From positions 17,632,223 to 17,696,222 of the forward strand of contig CM055102.1 in assembly GCA_029204225.1 (NCBI GenBank): a stretch of DNA of 64,000 bases. Reading direction: 5' to 3'. This document shows, in pieces, positions 22,193 to 32,200 of this stretch (its first letter is position 1; every line of letters begins with the position of its first letter). Made by a program: the position numbers and the translations under genes. Below the pieces are notes generated by a model. It did not search any database and was not told the origin of the DNA. It saw only the letters and a list, made by a program, of their open reading frames with translations. The stretch comes from Diphasiastrum complanatum. Lineage: Eukaryota; Streptophyta; Lycopodiopsida; Lycopodiales; Lycopodiaceae.

Positions 22193-24052
22193 TTGCTAGC
22201 TAGATATTTTGTAGATCATTCTAGATTATTGAAGATGTTCAAATCTATTTTCTTGAAATTCAAAAATTACATTTTTAGAATCATATCAAAGGTTTTTATT
22301 CACATGGCATCAATAGGTGGCATCCTATTGAAGGAAAGAAAGGATCCTAAGTGCAACCTTTGTGGGAAGGGAAGATATATTTTCTCAAGATGCTACAAAA
22401 AGAAGACCAATCCATCCAAGGAGAACCAGAGCAAGGGGGCCAAGGTGAAGGATGGAGCTTCAAGTTTGAAATGCAAATACAAGAAGGACAAGTCCAAGGG
22501 AAGGTGTTTCCTTTGTGGAAAGGTGAATGAGGCTTGGAGTCTCACAAGGACTTGCAAGATTTGTCTTCAAGAGTCCATCACAACACATGTCAAATCTTTT
22601 GAGATTTTTCATTTGGAAGTGTATTCTTTGGTTCAAGATGCAAAGATAGATGTCACTTTCATAAAAGTAACTTGGATTTATTTCATGTCCTTGGAGAGTA
22701 GTTTGCTTGGAACTTTAGATAAGTTCAAACTTATTGTTATTATCCAAGAGAAATCAATCCAGAATAAGGAGCAATCTCAAAATGAAAATAGTGTCGTTTA
22801 TGCTATCATGTCAACTTATGAAGAACCATTTTGCTTTGAAGAGATTTTTGTATCTCAAAGGTGGATTAAGGCAATACTAGTTGAGTGTGATGCCTTAAAA
22901 GATAGCAAAATATGTTTTCCTTGTAAGCTTACATTAGTTATGAAGTCAAGGAAATGGAAATATCTTCATAATGTAGGATCTTTTGGTTTCAATAAGATCA
23001 TGAATGATGTGTTTCATTGTAAGTTTTCAATCTTAAAGGCAAGTTGTAAACTTCTTATGAGAATAAGTGAAGCATCCAAAGTGGACACTTATATCCATAA
23101 GCAAGTAGTTAGCCTTACTGAGATGGAAATGCCTTTTGATTTCAATATTAGAAAAATCATGCCAAGTTGTGGTGATTTTTGGACTTATGTTTCTAGCATA
23201 AGTAATTTTGATAATCATAGGAAGTGCATATTGTGTGGTCATAGTTGTTGTGATCATTATGAGACATGGAGGTCTCAGATTTCCATCAAGAAGGAGCACC
23301 ATGAAGAGGATCTTAAAGAATCATCTCAAGGTTCAATTGTGCCAAGGATTGAGGAGGAGAGACCTTCTCAAGTTGTGATTCCAAAAAGAAACTCAAGAAA
23401 TATGGTTGATTCCATGTGGCTCACATTTCAAGGGAAAGAGGAGCATATCTCATGTGGTATACATCTCATACTTACTTCTCTTATGTCATTTGATAAATCA
23501 ATTTGCTTTAGTGAGATCATTGCATCTCAAAATTGGAGTAAAGCCATACTAGTTGAGTATGAAGTCTCTCTTGAGAACATAGATGATGTTCTTAAAAGTT
23601 TGAAATTGATTTTAAATCAATTAGAAAGCAAATGGTTATTTCATCAAATGTATGCTCTTGAGTCATGTAAGAGCAAAAGTGATTTGTTCACTCATAGTTT
23701 GAAAATTTGTATTGAGGCAAATTGTAAACTCTTTATGAGAGTAAGTGAATCATCTTCTAAAGACACTTATCTCCATAATGAAGTATTTAGCCTCATTGGA
23801 TCTAAGATTAGCATGGTAAACAAGCATGAAGATATGATGCAAACACTTTGTTATTATAACATGCATAGTCTTGCCAATTTGGATAAGTCTAATTCTCTAG
23901 ATCATGGTAACATGATGTTAGATCTTTGTGATCCTAATAGTCAAGAAGAAATCTTTATTTTCTCATGGAGGAGCATGCACACGAAGAAGGAGAAAGTCTC
24001 AAAGTCAAGCATCTACATGAAATTTGGAAGGAATCAATTTCGAAGATGCTAG
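22193..24052 (+). CDS. Chimeric gag-remnant protein with an internal duplication
   Basis: The 619-codon frame contains MASIGGILL near residue 38, matching the gag start MASNGGIML of the autonomous copia, so the true start may be there. Two zinc-knuckle-like Cys clusters follow (CNLCGKGRYIFSRC near 54 and CFLCGK near 104), with the usual His replaced by Tyr in the first; most of gag is missing. The rest contains two diverged copies of a roughly 100-residue block: residues about 211-313 (EEIFVSQRWIKAILVE ... CKLLMRISEAS) and about 436-540 (SEIIASQNWSKAILVE ... CKLFMRVSESS). Each start resembles the W-KAM-E-AL block that opens copia reverse transcriptase, so degenerate RT-derived segments are possible. 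Low similarity leaves that open. A long stop-free frame in a non-autonomous element hints at selection, or at youth. Confidence 0.5.
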   Translation: MLARYFVDHSRLLKMFKSIFLKFKNYIFRIISKVFIHMASIGGILLKERKDPKCNLCGKGRYIFSRCYKKKTNPSKENQSKGAKVKDGASSLKCKYKKDKSKGRCFLCGKVNEAWSLTRTCKICLQESITTHVKSFEIFHLEVYSLVQDAKIDVTFIKVTWIYFMSLESSLLGTLDKFKLIVIIQEKSIQNKEQSQNENSVVYAIMSTYEEPFCFEEIFVSQRWIKAILVECDALKDSKICFPCKLTLVMKSRKWKYLHNVGSFGFNKIMNDVFHCKFSILKASCKLLMRISEASKVDTYIHKQVVSLTEMEMPFDFNIRKIMPSCGDFWTYVSSISNFDNHRKCILCGHSCCDHYETWRSQISIKKEHHEEDLKESSQGSIVPRIEEERPSQVVIPKRNSRNMVDSMWLTFQGKEEHISCGIHLILTSLMSFDKSICFSEIIASQNWSKAILVEYEVSLENIDDVLKSLKLILNQLESKWLFHQMYALESCKSKSDLFTHSLKICIEANCKLFMRVSESSSKDTYLHNEVFSLIGSKISMVNKHEDMMQTLCYYNMHSLANLDKSNSLDHGNMMLDLCDPNSQEEIFIFSWRSMHTKKEKVSKSSIYMKFGRNQFRRC

Positions 24053-24257
24053 GATGGTGCAAAGCTCTCAAGTTCATCAAAGATGTCAACATCAAAGAAG
24101 CACTATCATGGATATGGTCATTTCAGATCAACATCAAGCCCATTGGCCGATCTTCACACCTTTTGAACCAGCAAAGACCAATTCAGCCCATGGAGTCAAG
24201 TTCAAGATCATCATGTTTTCCATCAAGCTAAATTTACCAAGCTAGATTTTTGAGGAG

Positions 24258-24701
24258 TGTGAAAAATGCAAAAATAAGCTTGGTAGAGGCCAAAAATCTT
24301 GTATATAGAGAAACACACATGTGTGGAGCTTGTTTCCACGTGTGAAACTAGTGTACTTGTCATGTACCATAATCATATAGGATGTACATATGATTTAATT
24401 CAAGTTCTAGTGGCTAAAAAGGCCAAAAACTAGTTTTCTAGACATATGACAAATGGCATCAATCTATTGATTGCATGAGCCACATCCTTTGGATAGGTGT
24501 CATATCACATGTGTAGAGCACAGCTCACATGTGTGGAATAAGCTGAAGTAGGCAATTTTTGACTTCTAGAAGATTTCCAAGTAGATCTCCATATAGAAGG
24601 AAAATGGACCAAAAGTGCTCAAAATAGAAGGTTTTGTCCAAGTGTCAGTTTTGCATGATGAATCGTCATATGACAAAGCACCTTCACACATGTGGGATCA
24701 G
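24258..24701 (+). repeat. Truncated 3' LTR
   Basis: It matches 19,805-20,249 of the 5' LTR, then stops abruptly after GTGGGATCAG, where H3-like coding sequence begins on the other strand. Confidence 0.9.
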
Positions 24702-25089
24702 CTTGAACACAATTTTGAAATCCTTGGGCATGATGGTTACCCTCTTGGCATGGACAACTGCAACAACAGTATCTGAAAAAAAATTTCACTTGGAAATTCT
24801 TATATGCAGTGTGCAGCGTCTCAATTGCTGTTACCGTCCATGTCACATATACAGATAGGCTTCTTGTAATGTCTCTAATGGATCTCTGTATGTGAGCTTT
24901 CAGAATCAGAAGATTATTTGTCTTCTGTAGCTTCCGAATATCCTTGAGTCAGGGTGGGTCTCTTCTTCTGCCCCTTGGCCTAGGAGGAGCTGGTAGTGGA
25001 CGAGGTGGTAGTGGTGGATTTCCCTGACCCACTCTTGAGATTGGTATTCCACCAGGGTGGCCTCGTGCTGTTTGCTTGGTTCGTGCCAT
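24702..25089 (-). pseudogene. Histone H3 / CENH3-like gene, intronless, disrupted
   Basis: ATG at 25,087-25,089 opens MARTKQTAR, identical to the first nine residues of H3. The tail then diverges to a Pro/Gly/Arg-rich sequence (PRPLPAPPRPRGRRR). The fold region follows: LKDIRKLQKTNNLLI (H3: LREIRKYQKSTELLI), IRDITRS, WTVTAIETLHTA and, in a shifted frame, SDTVVAVVHAKRVTIMPKDF, where VHAKRVTIMPKD differs from H3 by one residue. Trp in loop 1, the TNNLLI wording and the replaced tail are more like centromeric H3 than canonical H3. Lesions: a TGA just before LKDIRK, and eight T where seven would keep frame (plus-strand A run 24,776-24,783). The C-terminal end after KDFKIVFKL is cut by the LTR junction at 24,701. 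Canonical H3 has 136 residues; about 130 remain. Retrocopy or captured gene are both possible. Confidence 0.72.
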
Positions 25090-25097
25090 TAATGTCC

Positions 25098-26532
25098 GAT
25101 ATCGGATCAGTGCGCGATGAAGGAGAACCCAGGATCAAAAGTCAGGTCGAGCGCGTTGACCCGATACCTGAGCTCAACCAAATCGATAGCTGGTAGCGAA
25201 TGGGTGCGCACGAGTAATAGCGAATCGTAGGAAGTTTGTTTCGAGCACACTGAATCGATATCGCATGGATGTAGAGAACTGTAAGAATTTTAAGCAAAAA
25301 AGTTTTAGCGTCATCCATCAATATATATAGAGAAAAATCGAAATGATTGCAAATGTGATGGGTTGGATGTCTGAGGTTCGGATTACGATGATGATTACTT
25401 TGAGGCTTGTCGATCAAATCATACTAAATATCCATCTATTGTCAAAATGATTAGTCGATATCGAATAAACCAGAATTAATTTCAACTAAAGTATGGTCAC
25501 ATCTACAATTTATTGCTGAAATTGACAAGGTTAAGCTATAAATATCTGACCTTTTTTATATCCAATCATTATGATTTTCGAAAATTCCAAAAGCCAGTAT
25601 TTCACCCGATAGCTAATCGACGTACATATATAGCATGTAAAAACCAAAGGTGCTATTTTTGCGCGTTGAACCGATATTGGACGGAATATGAATGATCAGA
25701 ACTTGACTCGATAGATTTTGTGTAATTTTGGACAGTATGAAGAGTCTACCGAATCAAGCTTTGAGCATGCATAATGGGGTCCAATAGTTTTCAAAATCTC
25801 AAAAATATTTTTGTTCTTACAATAGTGATTTGACCCGCGCAGTCCAAATGGAGAATAACCATCTTCTGCCAGGCACGCTGATCCGATATTTGATATGCAG
25901 AAAAATTATATTGGAGTGCATTATGAATGACTAATGAAAATATTCTGAATGAACATTATCTCAAAAGAAAAAATATCGTCTTTCTCATCGTACACATTTT
26001 TCAATGATGTTCATTTATCATTTGTTTATTATTTGTTTAATGATTATTCGAGGAGGCTACTGATTGAATATTTAATGTATTCTGACGCAGGTACAGATTC
26101 TAGGGTCAGGGCTAATGATGATTCGTTGAATCTAGTAACAGACTAGTTAATGTATTTCGGCGTAGGTACAAATTTGTCTCACTCTGATTGGTGGATAAAT
26201 ATAGGCTGTGTTTTTCAATTCTTTTTTTGACCAATGTATGATTGTGATCAACAGGAATTGGCTATAAATATGGGCACCACTTGCCATATTTTGATTTTGT
26301 GATCTTTTATCCTAAACTCACTAGTCTTTTGTTATCTTTCTATCTTGCGATATCGACGCGCGCCTTCCCAAACAATGCATGGTCAGATTTATTCAGGCGC
26401 GTTGAATCGATATCAGCCACTTCTGACGTGTGCTCACGACAAATTTCAGTCTCTTCCTAATGATATCGAATCAACGCACCCACTCTTGTTCATTCCTCTA
26501 CCGATATCATTCTGTCGCGTTGAACCGATATC
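25098..26532. repeat. Array of inverted 18-mer pairs between divergent ORFs
   Basis: Clear copies: reverse at 25,098 and 26,462; forward at 25,151, 25,245, 25,661, 25,873, 26,397 and 26,515. Reverse-forward offset is exactly 53 bp for 25,098/25,151 and 26,462/26,515, and weaker reverse partners sit exactly 53 bp before 25,245 (at 25,192) and 25,661 (at 25,608). A shortened reverse copy (26,349-26,363) precedes 26,397, and a weak one ends at 25,840 before 25,873. The array starts 9 bp upstream of the H3-like ATG and ends 9 bp before the ATG at 26,541. No coding sequence is seen between. It could be a bidirectional control region or the subterminal region of a DNA transposon. Confidence 0.75.
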
Positions 26533-26540
26533 AGGTTCAA

Positions 26541-27213
26541 TATGGCTGGTTCCTCCATGTCCTCAGATAACAAACTTCTAGATTTTTTTAATGCCAGTGA
26601 CATTCCATCTGAAAAATTAGAGTATTTTGCTAGTAATTTGTTTTGCTCCCTTCGATATCAATAAGCTAGTTTATGAGAATCGTTATAATTTAATTTCTTA
26701 TCTTGATAATTTCTCTCAGATTATTAGTACTCCTGTTTTGGATATAGATAGTTTTTGTTTCATTCATTTTCAGGACCTTGTGCATTCTCATCCATCCTTT
26801 AAGCATAAACACAATAGAAAGTACTCTAACCTGCATTTCAAAAGAAATATATACGATGATATCCACAAAAGAATACGTCGTCTTCTTATCAAAGGAATGG
26901 CATTTATCTTTTACATATCTGTTGAAATTCTAGATGACGAGTCTGTTGAATCTTTGACCGTTCCATTGGTCGAAGCATCTGCACCTGCTCCAATTGATGT
27001 AGATGATTCAGATACTGATATAGGGATTGAAGTTGAAGCATCTATGGCTTCAGATTATCAAAAAACTCTCTCTCGTTTTATAATCTTCTCTGATTCTCTT
27101 CCATCTGCATGTCCTGTTAATCAATTAATTCTACTCGATGTTCCCTTATATTTTATAAATATTGAAAGATATATTTCATTTAATGATATAGAAGATGTTT
27201 TGAATTTGAGAGA
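26541..27213 (+). pseudogene. Unknown ORF, frameshifted, truncated by copia
   Basis: ATG at 26,541 opens MAGSSMSSDNKLLDFFNASD; after ASNLF a frame change near 26,640 leads into the long frame ending past 27,213. That part is rich in Asp, Ile and Ser, with FIHFQDLVHSHPSF, an acidic stretch (DVDDSDTDIGIEVEAS) and FNDIEDVLNL. I recognise no domain. Near 27,213 the coding sequence runs into the RNase H part of a minus-strand copia, so the last residues of the open frame are foreign. Its start lies 9 bp after the last 18-mer of the array, so it probably belongs with that array. Confidence 0.4.
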
Positions 27214-27398
27214 GGATGAGAGTAACACAACCCAAAATCCTTCATCTTCTGAAGGTATTGTAGGATTCGCTTTGTGATCTTCCAGTGTGTCCATCCTAGG
27301 TTCGTGCTGAATTGGATCATCCTAAACATGGCATAAGCAATTTCAGGGTGTGTGTTGTTTGCTAGATACATCAGTGATCCAATCAGCCTTCTATGAGG
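27214..27398 (-). pseudogene. Family-B copia, RNase H fragment, left of insertion
   Basis: The minus strand reads RRLIGSLMYLANNTHPEIAY and ILQYLQKMKDFGLCYSH, matching the family-B copy at about 46,050-46,240. The fragment ends at the TSD (TGAGG, 27,394-27,398) of the autonomous element and resumes at 33,830. Its left junction with the unknown ORF is near 27,213. Confidence 0.85.
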
Positions 27399-28053
27399 TG
27401 TGAAAATTGTCAACATTTCCTAGCTAGTTTGAGGCCTAAATTGGCTAAAATTGTAAATAGTTTTGGTTCTGGAGTTTCGCACGTGTGAACCAGGCCACAA
27501 TGTTTTTATTTACTGTATTTTTTCAGTATGATGAAGTGTCAAACTTCATACCCTTCAAAATGAGACCATTTTGATGTATTTTGGTCATATAAGCCATTTT
27601 TAGCTATTTTTCCTATATAGGGAATATCTAGGGTCAAGTACCTTTTAGAGAGAGGAGAGAGAGTCATCTTCCTCATCCATAAATAGTAGGGAAGTCGTGG
27701 AGAACAGGTTGGAGAAACCTTTTGTATGCTTCATTGAGATCAATAGATCATTGTCATTGTTTCTTCCTCCATTGAGAGCATTGTTGTGTGTATTGTCTTC
27801 AAGCTATTGTGTATGATCTTAGGTGCTTTCCAAAAGTGGTAGGCTGATGTATTATGGACTATATAATGCTATTTTGGGCCGCACTTGATGTTTATGGAAG
27901 TTTCCATTTGTGATAAATGCTTTTTGATCAAGTTCTTTGCATTCTAGGTAGCATAGAATGTGTTGCCAATTCCTAGCTTATGTAGTTTGGATTGCAAGCA
28001 TTCAAGCCAATGATCTTGGAGTTTAGATCCACTTAGGATCTGTATTTTTCACA
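27399..28053 (+). repeat. 5' LTR of the autonomous copia
   Basis: TGTGAAAATTG...TTTTTCACA. It contains TTCGCACGTGTGAA (27,476-27,489), which in the 3' LTR is the perfect palindrome TTCACACGTGTGAA, and a TATATAG word at 27,614-27,620 that could be the TATA box. Confidence 0.96.
27614..27620 (+). promoter_or_regulatory. Candidate TATA box in LTR
   Basis: TATATAG lies about 215 bp into the LTR, 125 bp after the G-box-like palindrome, at a plausible U3 position. A second AT-rich candidate, ATAAATAG, is at about 27,680. No transcript evidence. Confidence 0.35.
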
Positions 28054-28065
28054 TGGTATCAGAGC
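28054..28065 (+). other. Primer-binding site
   Basis: TGGTATCAGAGC directly follows the 5' LTR. Confidence 0.93.
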
Positions 28066-29225
28066 TGGTTGGCTTCTATTTACAGTAAGTATTCCATTTT
28101 TGGTGATATTTGGATGTTTGATCAAGTTCTAGCATGATTTTGCATTGCTTTGTTGATCAAATCTTACTAACCTTTGTTTTGTGAGTTGAACTTGTGGATC
28201 AAAAGCATATTTCAGGTCTATTGAAGATCAGAGGCTGAAAAGAAACTATTTTGGATCAGATCATAACACCTAATCATTTGTGATTGTGAGGCTTGTGCAT
28301 ATTCAATACTAACAATGTTCTTTTCAATCCTATTGTTGACAATCTCCATTCTTGGATGAACACTCTCCTTAAGTGGATGAAACTTCTCCTTAAGTGGATG
28401 ACAAATGCTCTTTTGAGTGAGTTGTAATTCTCCTAAAGGCTGAGCAAAGCTCCCATTTGGATGAAAGATCCCCTTTTTTGGGTGAACATATTGTAAGCTC
28501 CATTGTGAAGAGCATATTGTAAAGATTGTCATCAATTCTGGCATAAATTTTGGTGTACTTTGTTGAGCATGTAAGTAACTCTCCTTATGTAATTTGATTG
28601 GAGAATTTGCTGGAAGGTGTTAACCATTATGCAAGTGTGTTTTCAGGTTCTTAACAGGTTGAGGAACATTCTCATGTGAAGTGATCTTAGATCTACATCT
28701 AAACACCAAGATTTGACAAGATAGTGAAGCTAGTCTTGTGATTCACTAAGTGTGCTCATTCATTCACCTCTAAATCTTGTATTTATCACTTGCTGGAGTT
28801 TATAAACTTTTAGAAGTGTGGTTTACATGTGGTTTTACAGGTTGAATCAATATCTTAGTGTGTTGATCATATGTTGATCAAGTTTGTTCATTACTAGGTA
28901 ATCTTGGCATCCTAGTTTTGGGTATTTTCTAAGAATGCAAGTAACTCTTCACACCATAACTTGATTTGGTCACTTGCTGGAAAGTTTGAGAGCTTAAGCA
29001 AGAGTGTGTTCAGGTTGGTTTGATTTTGTAATCCATTCTTAGTGTGTGCAAAGTGTTGCATGTGTTTCAATCTTCCTTTCTATGCTTGGAAACCATCTAG
29101 GTTCAAGATAGAAGTGTTTTAGGGTCCTAAATCTTCATAGATCTCTTTATCTATCATTTGTTGAGAGAAAAGTGAGTGCTAAGTGCTTTAGGACAGAACC
29201 TAAAAGTTGAAGAAACATTAGAATC
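28066..29225 (+). other. Leader of the autonomous copia
   Basis: 1.16 kb between primer site and gag start, without a supported gene. Phrases such as TTTTCAGGT...TGCTGGA recur about every 140-200 bp (for example near 28,640, 28,840 and 29,010), suggesting old internal duplication; RNA packaging or splicing roles are untested guesses. Confidence 0.6.
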
Positions 29226-32200
29226 ATGGCTTCCAATGGTGGGATCATGCTAGAGTCTAGTGAAAGGTTGAGTTCATCAAACTACTCTACTTGGAAAGTG
29301 AGGATGGAGTCCTTACTTGAGTTGAATGAACTCATGGACATAGTTGCAGAAATTGAAGAGAGACCTCTCACACTTCAAGAGCAACAAAGGTTTGATAAGA
29401 AGGCCAAAAGGGCTCTTCATATCATTAAAATGAATGTTACAAATGAACTTCTCAAGGAAGTTGGAAAGTGTCAAAGTGCAAGTGAGGCATGGAATGCCTT
29501 AAAGAAGCTCTTTGAATCAAAGTCCACATCTAGGGTATTGACCCTAAGGAGACAAATATTTTCTAGTAGGCAAAGAGAGGGTGAAAGTGCTCATGCATTT
29601 ATCTTGAGAGTTAAGTCCCTAAGTGATGATTTAGCATGCATTGATGAGAACATAAAAGATGGTGAAATAGTCCAAGTTATGTTGAATGGTTTGCTAAATG
29701 AACATGCTAACCTTGTGCAAAGTTTTGCCATTCAAAGAGTCTTGCCAAGTGTGGTTGACTTGCAAGAAATCTTATTGGCTGAAGAACATAGGTTGCAATC
29801 AAAGCTTGATGGTGCATCCTTGCAAGGTGGAGATGAAGAGGCTTTCTTCACAAAAGGCAAATTCAAGGGCAAAGGTAAAGGCAAAGGGAAATGGTCCAAA
29901 GGTGGTAACTTTGATCATGATGATCACTCTTCCTCTTCCTCTTCTACTAAGAACAATAAGTCAAAGTTCAAGTGCTTTTATTGTGGGATAAAAGGTCATT
30001 TTGCAAATGAATGTTATAAGAAGAAAAGAGAGCAAGGAGAGAGGCAAGGAAATCTTACAATAGATGAGGAAGAACATAACACATGTGAATCACTTGTTAT
30101 GACTTCAAGTTTGTTAGCCAACATAGATGATAATGATCCTTGGTGGATTGATAGTGGAGCCTCATCTCACATGACAAGACATAAGGAATACTTTACATCC
30201 TTATTGTCTTATGAGGGAGAAGGTAACATCATCTACACTGCAAATGATGGTCAATGTGACATCAAAGGCATAGGCACTATTCCTATTTCCCTTTCAACAA
30301 ATAGGAAAGCAAATCTTGAAAATGTTTTGTACATTCCTTCAATCACTAAGAATTTGCTTAGTGTAAGTCAAATGATTGACAAAGGACTTGATGTGGAGTT
30401 CATTGGAGATGCATGTTTGATAAGTAGATGTGGATCCTTGATTGCTCAAGGTAGGAGGCATGGTAAACTTTTCAAGCTTGATGCATGTGTGATCTCTAAT
30501 CATGAAGGATGTATGGCTAGGGAGCAATTGACAAACCAAGAAGTTTGGCACAAGAGGTTGGGCCATCCCAACTTCAAATCTTTGGAGGTAATGGCAAAGA
30601 AAGAGCTTGTTCTTGGTCTCCCTAAAAGTCTTGTTGCAAACAATAGTGTTTGTGAACATTGTGCCTTGTCCAAATCTCATAGACTTGCTTATTCTAGATC
30701 TACTTCTAGATCTAAAGAAGCTTTTCAACTTGTGCATTCTGATATTCATTCTTCTAGTACAACTAGCAATGGTGGGGCAAAGATGTATGCAACTTTCATT
30801 GATGACTTTAGTAGGTATACTTGGATCTATCTTCTTAAAAGTAAGGATGAAGTGTTTGCTGCATTTGTCAAGTTCAAGAATGAAATGGAAAACCAATTCA
30901 ATACAAAGATCAAATGCTTAAGATCTGATAATGGAGGGGAATACACCTCAAATAGGTTCAAAGACTTTTGTATAGCACATGGGATTAAGAGGGAGATGTC
31001 TAGTCCTAGGACTCCACAACAGAATGGAGTGGCCGAGAGGAAGAATAGAACCCTTTGTGAATGTGCCAAGGCAATGAGACTACATGCTAATCTTGCTAAG
31101 TCTTTTTGGGGGGAAGCTTTAGCATGTGCTAACTATCTATGTAATAGATGGACAAGTGCTTCCTTGGATGGTAAAACTCCTCATGAGGTTCTTTATGGTA
31201 GAAGGCCGAGTGTCAAGCATTGTAGGATCTTTGGATGTACATGTTTTGTCAATATCACACTTGATGATAGAACTAAAGAAGATCCTTCATCAAAGAAGGG
31301 TGTGTTTGTTGGCTATAGTGAAGTAAGCAAGGCTTACAAAGTGTACATTCCTTCTACAAAGAAAGTTGTCATAAGTAGGGATGTCATCTTTCATGAAGAG
31401 AATGTTTCCAATGTTGTTGATGTTGATGTTGATGTGCCTACTAATCATCATGATGTGCAAGATGTCTTGGATGAAGATGGAGATGCCACTCCAAAGCAAA
31501 CTTCAAGGAAGACTCAAAGGCAAAGGGCTAAGCCATCAAGGCTAACCTATGATGAAAAAGGAAAGCAAGTGGTGGACAACTCTAACTTTGCTTTTCTTAC
31601 CTCTTTTGATGAACCAACTTGTGTAGGTGAAGCAATTCAAAAGAAGGAATGGATCCAAGCCATGGATCATGAGCATCAAGCACTCATCAAAAGCAACACA
31701 TGGAGGTTGGTAAAGCTTCCAAAGGACAAGAAGGCAATTGGTTGTAAGTGGATCTTCAAGATCAAGACAAATCAAGATGGATCAATCAACAAGTACAAGG
31801 CAAGGTTGGTGGCAAAGGGGTATGCTCAAGAATATGGTATTGACTATGATGAGACCTTTGCACCCGTGGCAAAGATGGTAACTATTCGAATCCTAATCTC
31901 TCTTGCAACTCTTTATGATTGGGATATGTGGCAAATGGATGTTACTAATGCCTTCTTGAATGGTGATCTTGAAGAAGATATTTACATGGAGCAACCCGAG
32001 GGCTATGTTTCACATGATGAGCCTAATCATGTGTGCTATCTCCAAAAGAGTTTGTATGGGCTAAAGCAAGCACCAAGGAGTTGGTATGCTAAGCTCAATT
32101 CCTTCTTACTTTCTCAAAACTTTGTTATGAGTGAGTATGATCATTCTCTCTACTTTAGATTGAATGAAAATGATATCACTTTACTTTTGATCTATGTTGA

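Larger units (their letters stand above)
19805..24701 (+). mobile_element. Non-autonomous LTR retrotransposon with a chimeric ORF, 3' LTR truncated
   Basis: The 5' LTR (19,805-20,627) starts TGTGAAAAAT and is followed at once by primer site TGGTATCAGAGCC (20,628-20,640). The 3' LTR starts at 24,258 after a GAGGAG purine tract but keeps only its first 444 bp; at 24,701 it joins the C-terminus of an H3-like gene. About ten differences separate the LTRs over the shared part. The 5-bp sequence TGGGA precedes the 5' LTR, and its partner has been lost with the deleted 3' end. The interior has no reverse transcriptase or integrase core, only a leader and a 619-codon frame. Confidence 0.9.

Noticed and set aside
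25098-26532. CRISPR-like array
   Set aside because: Repeats alternate orientation as pairs with irregular distances between pairs, there are no uniform spacers or cas genes, and the host is a plant.
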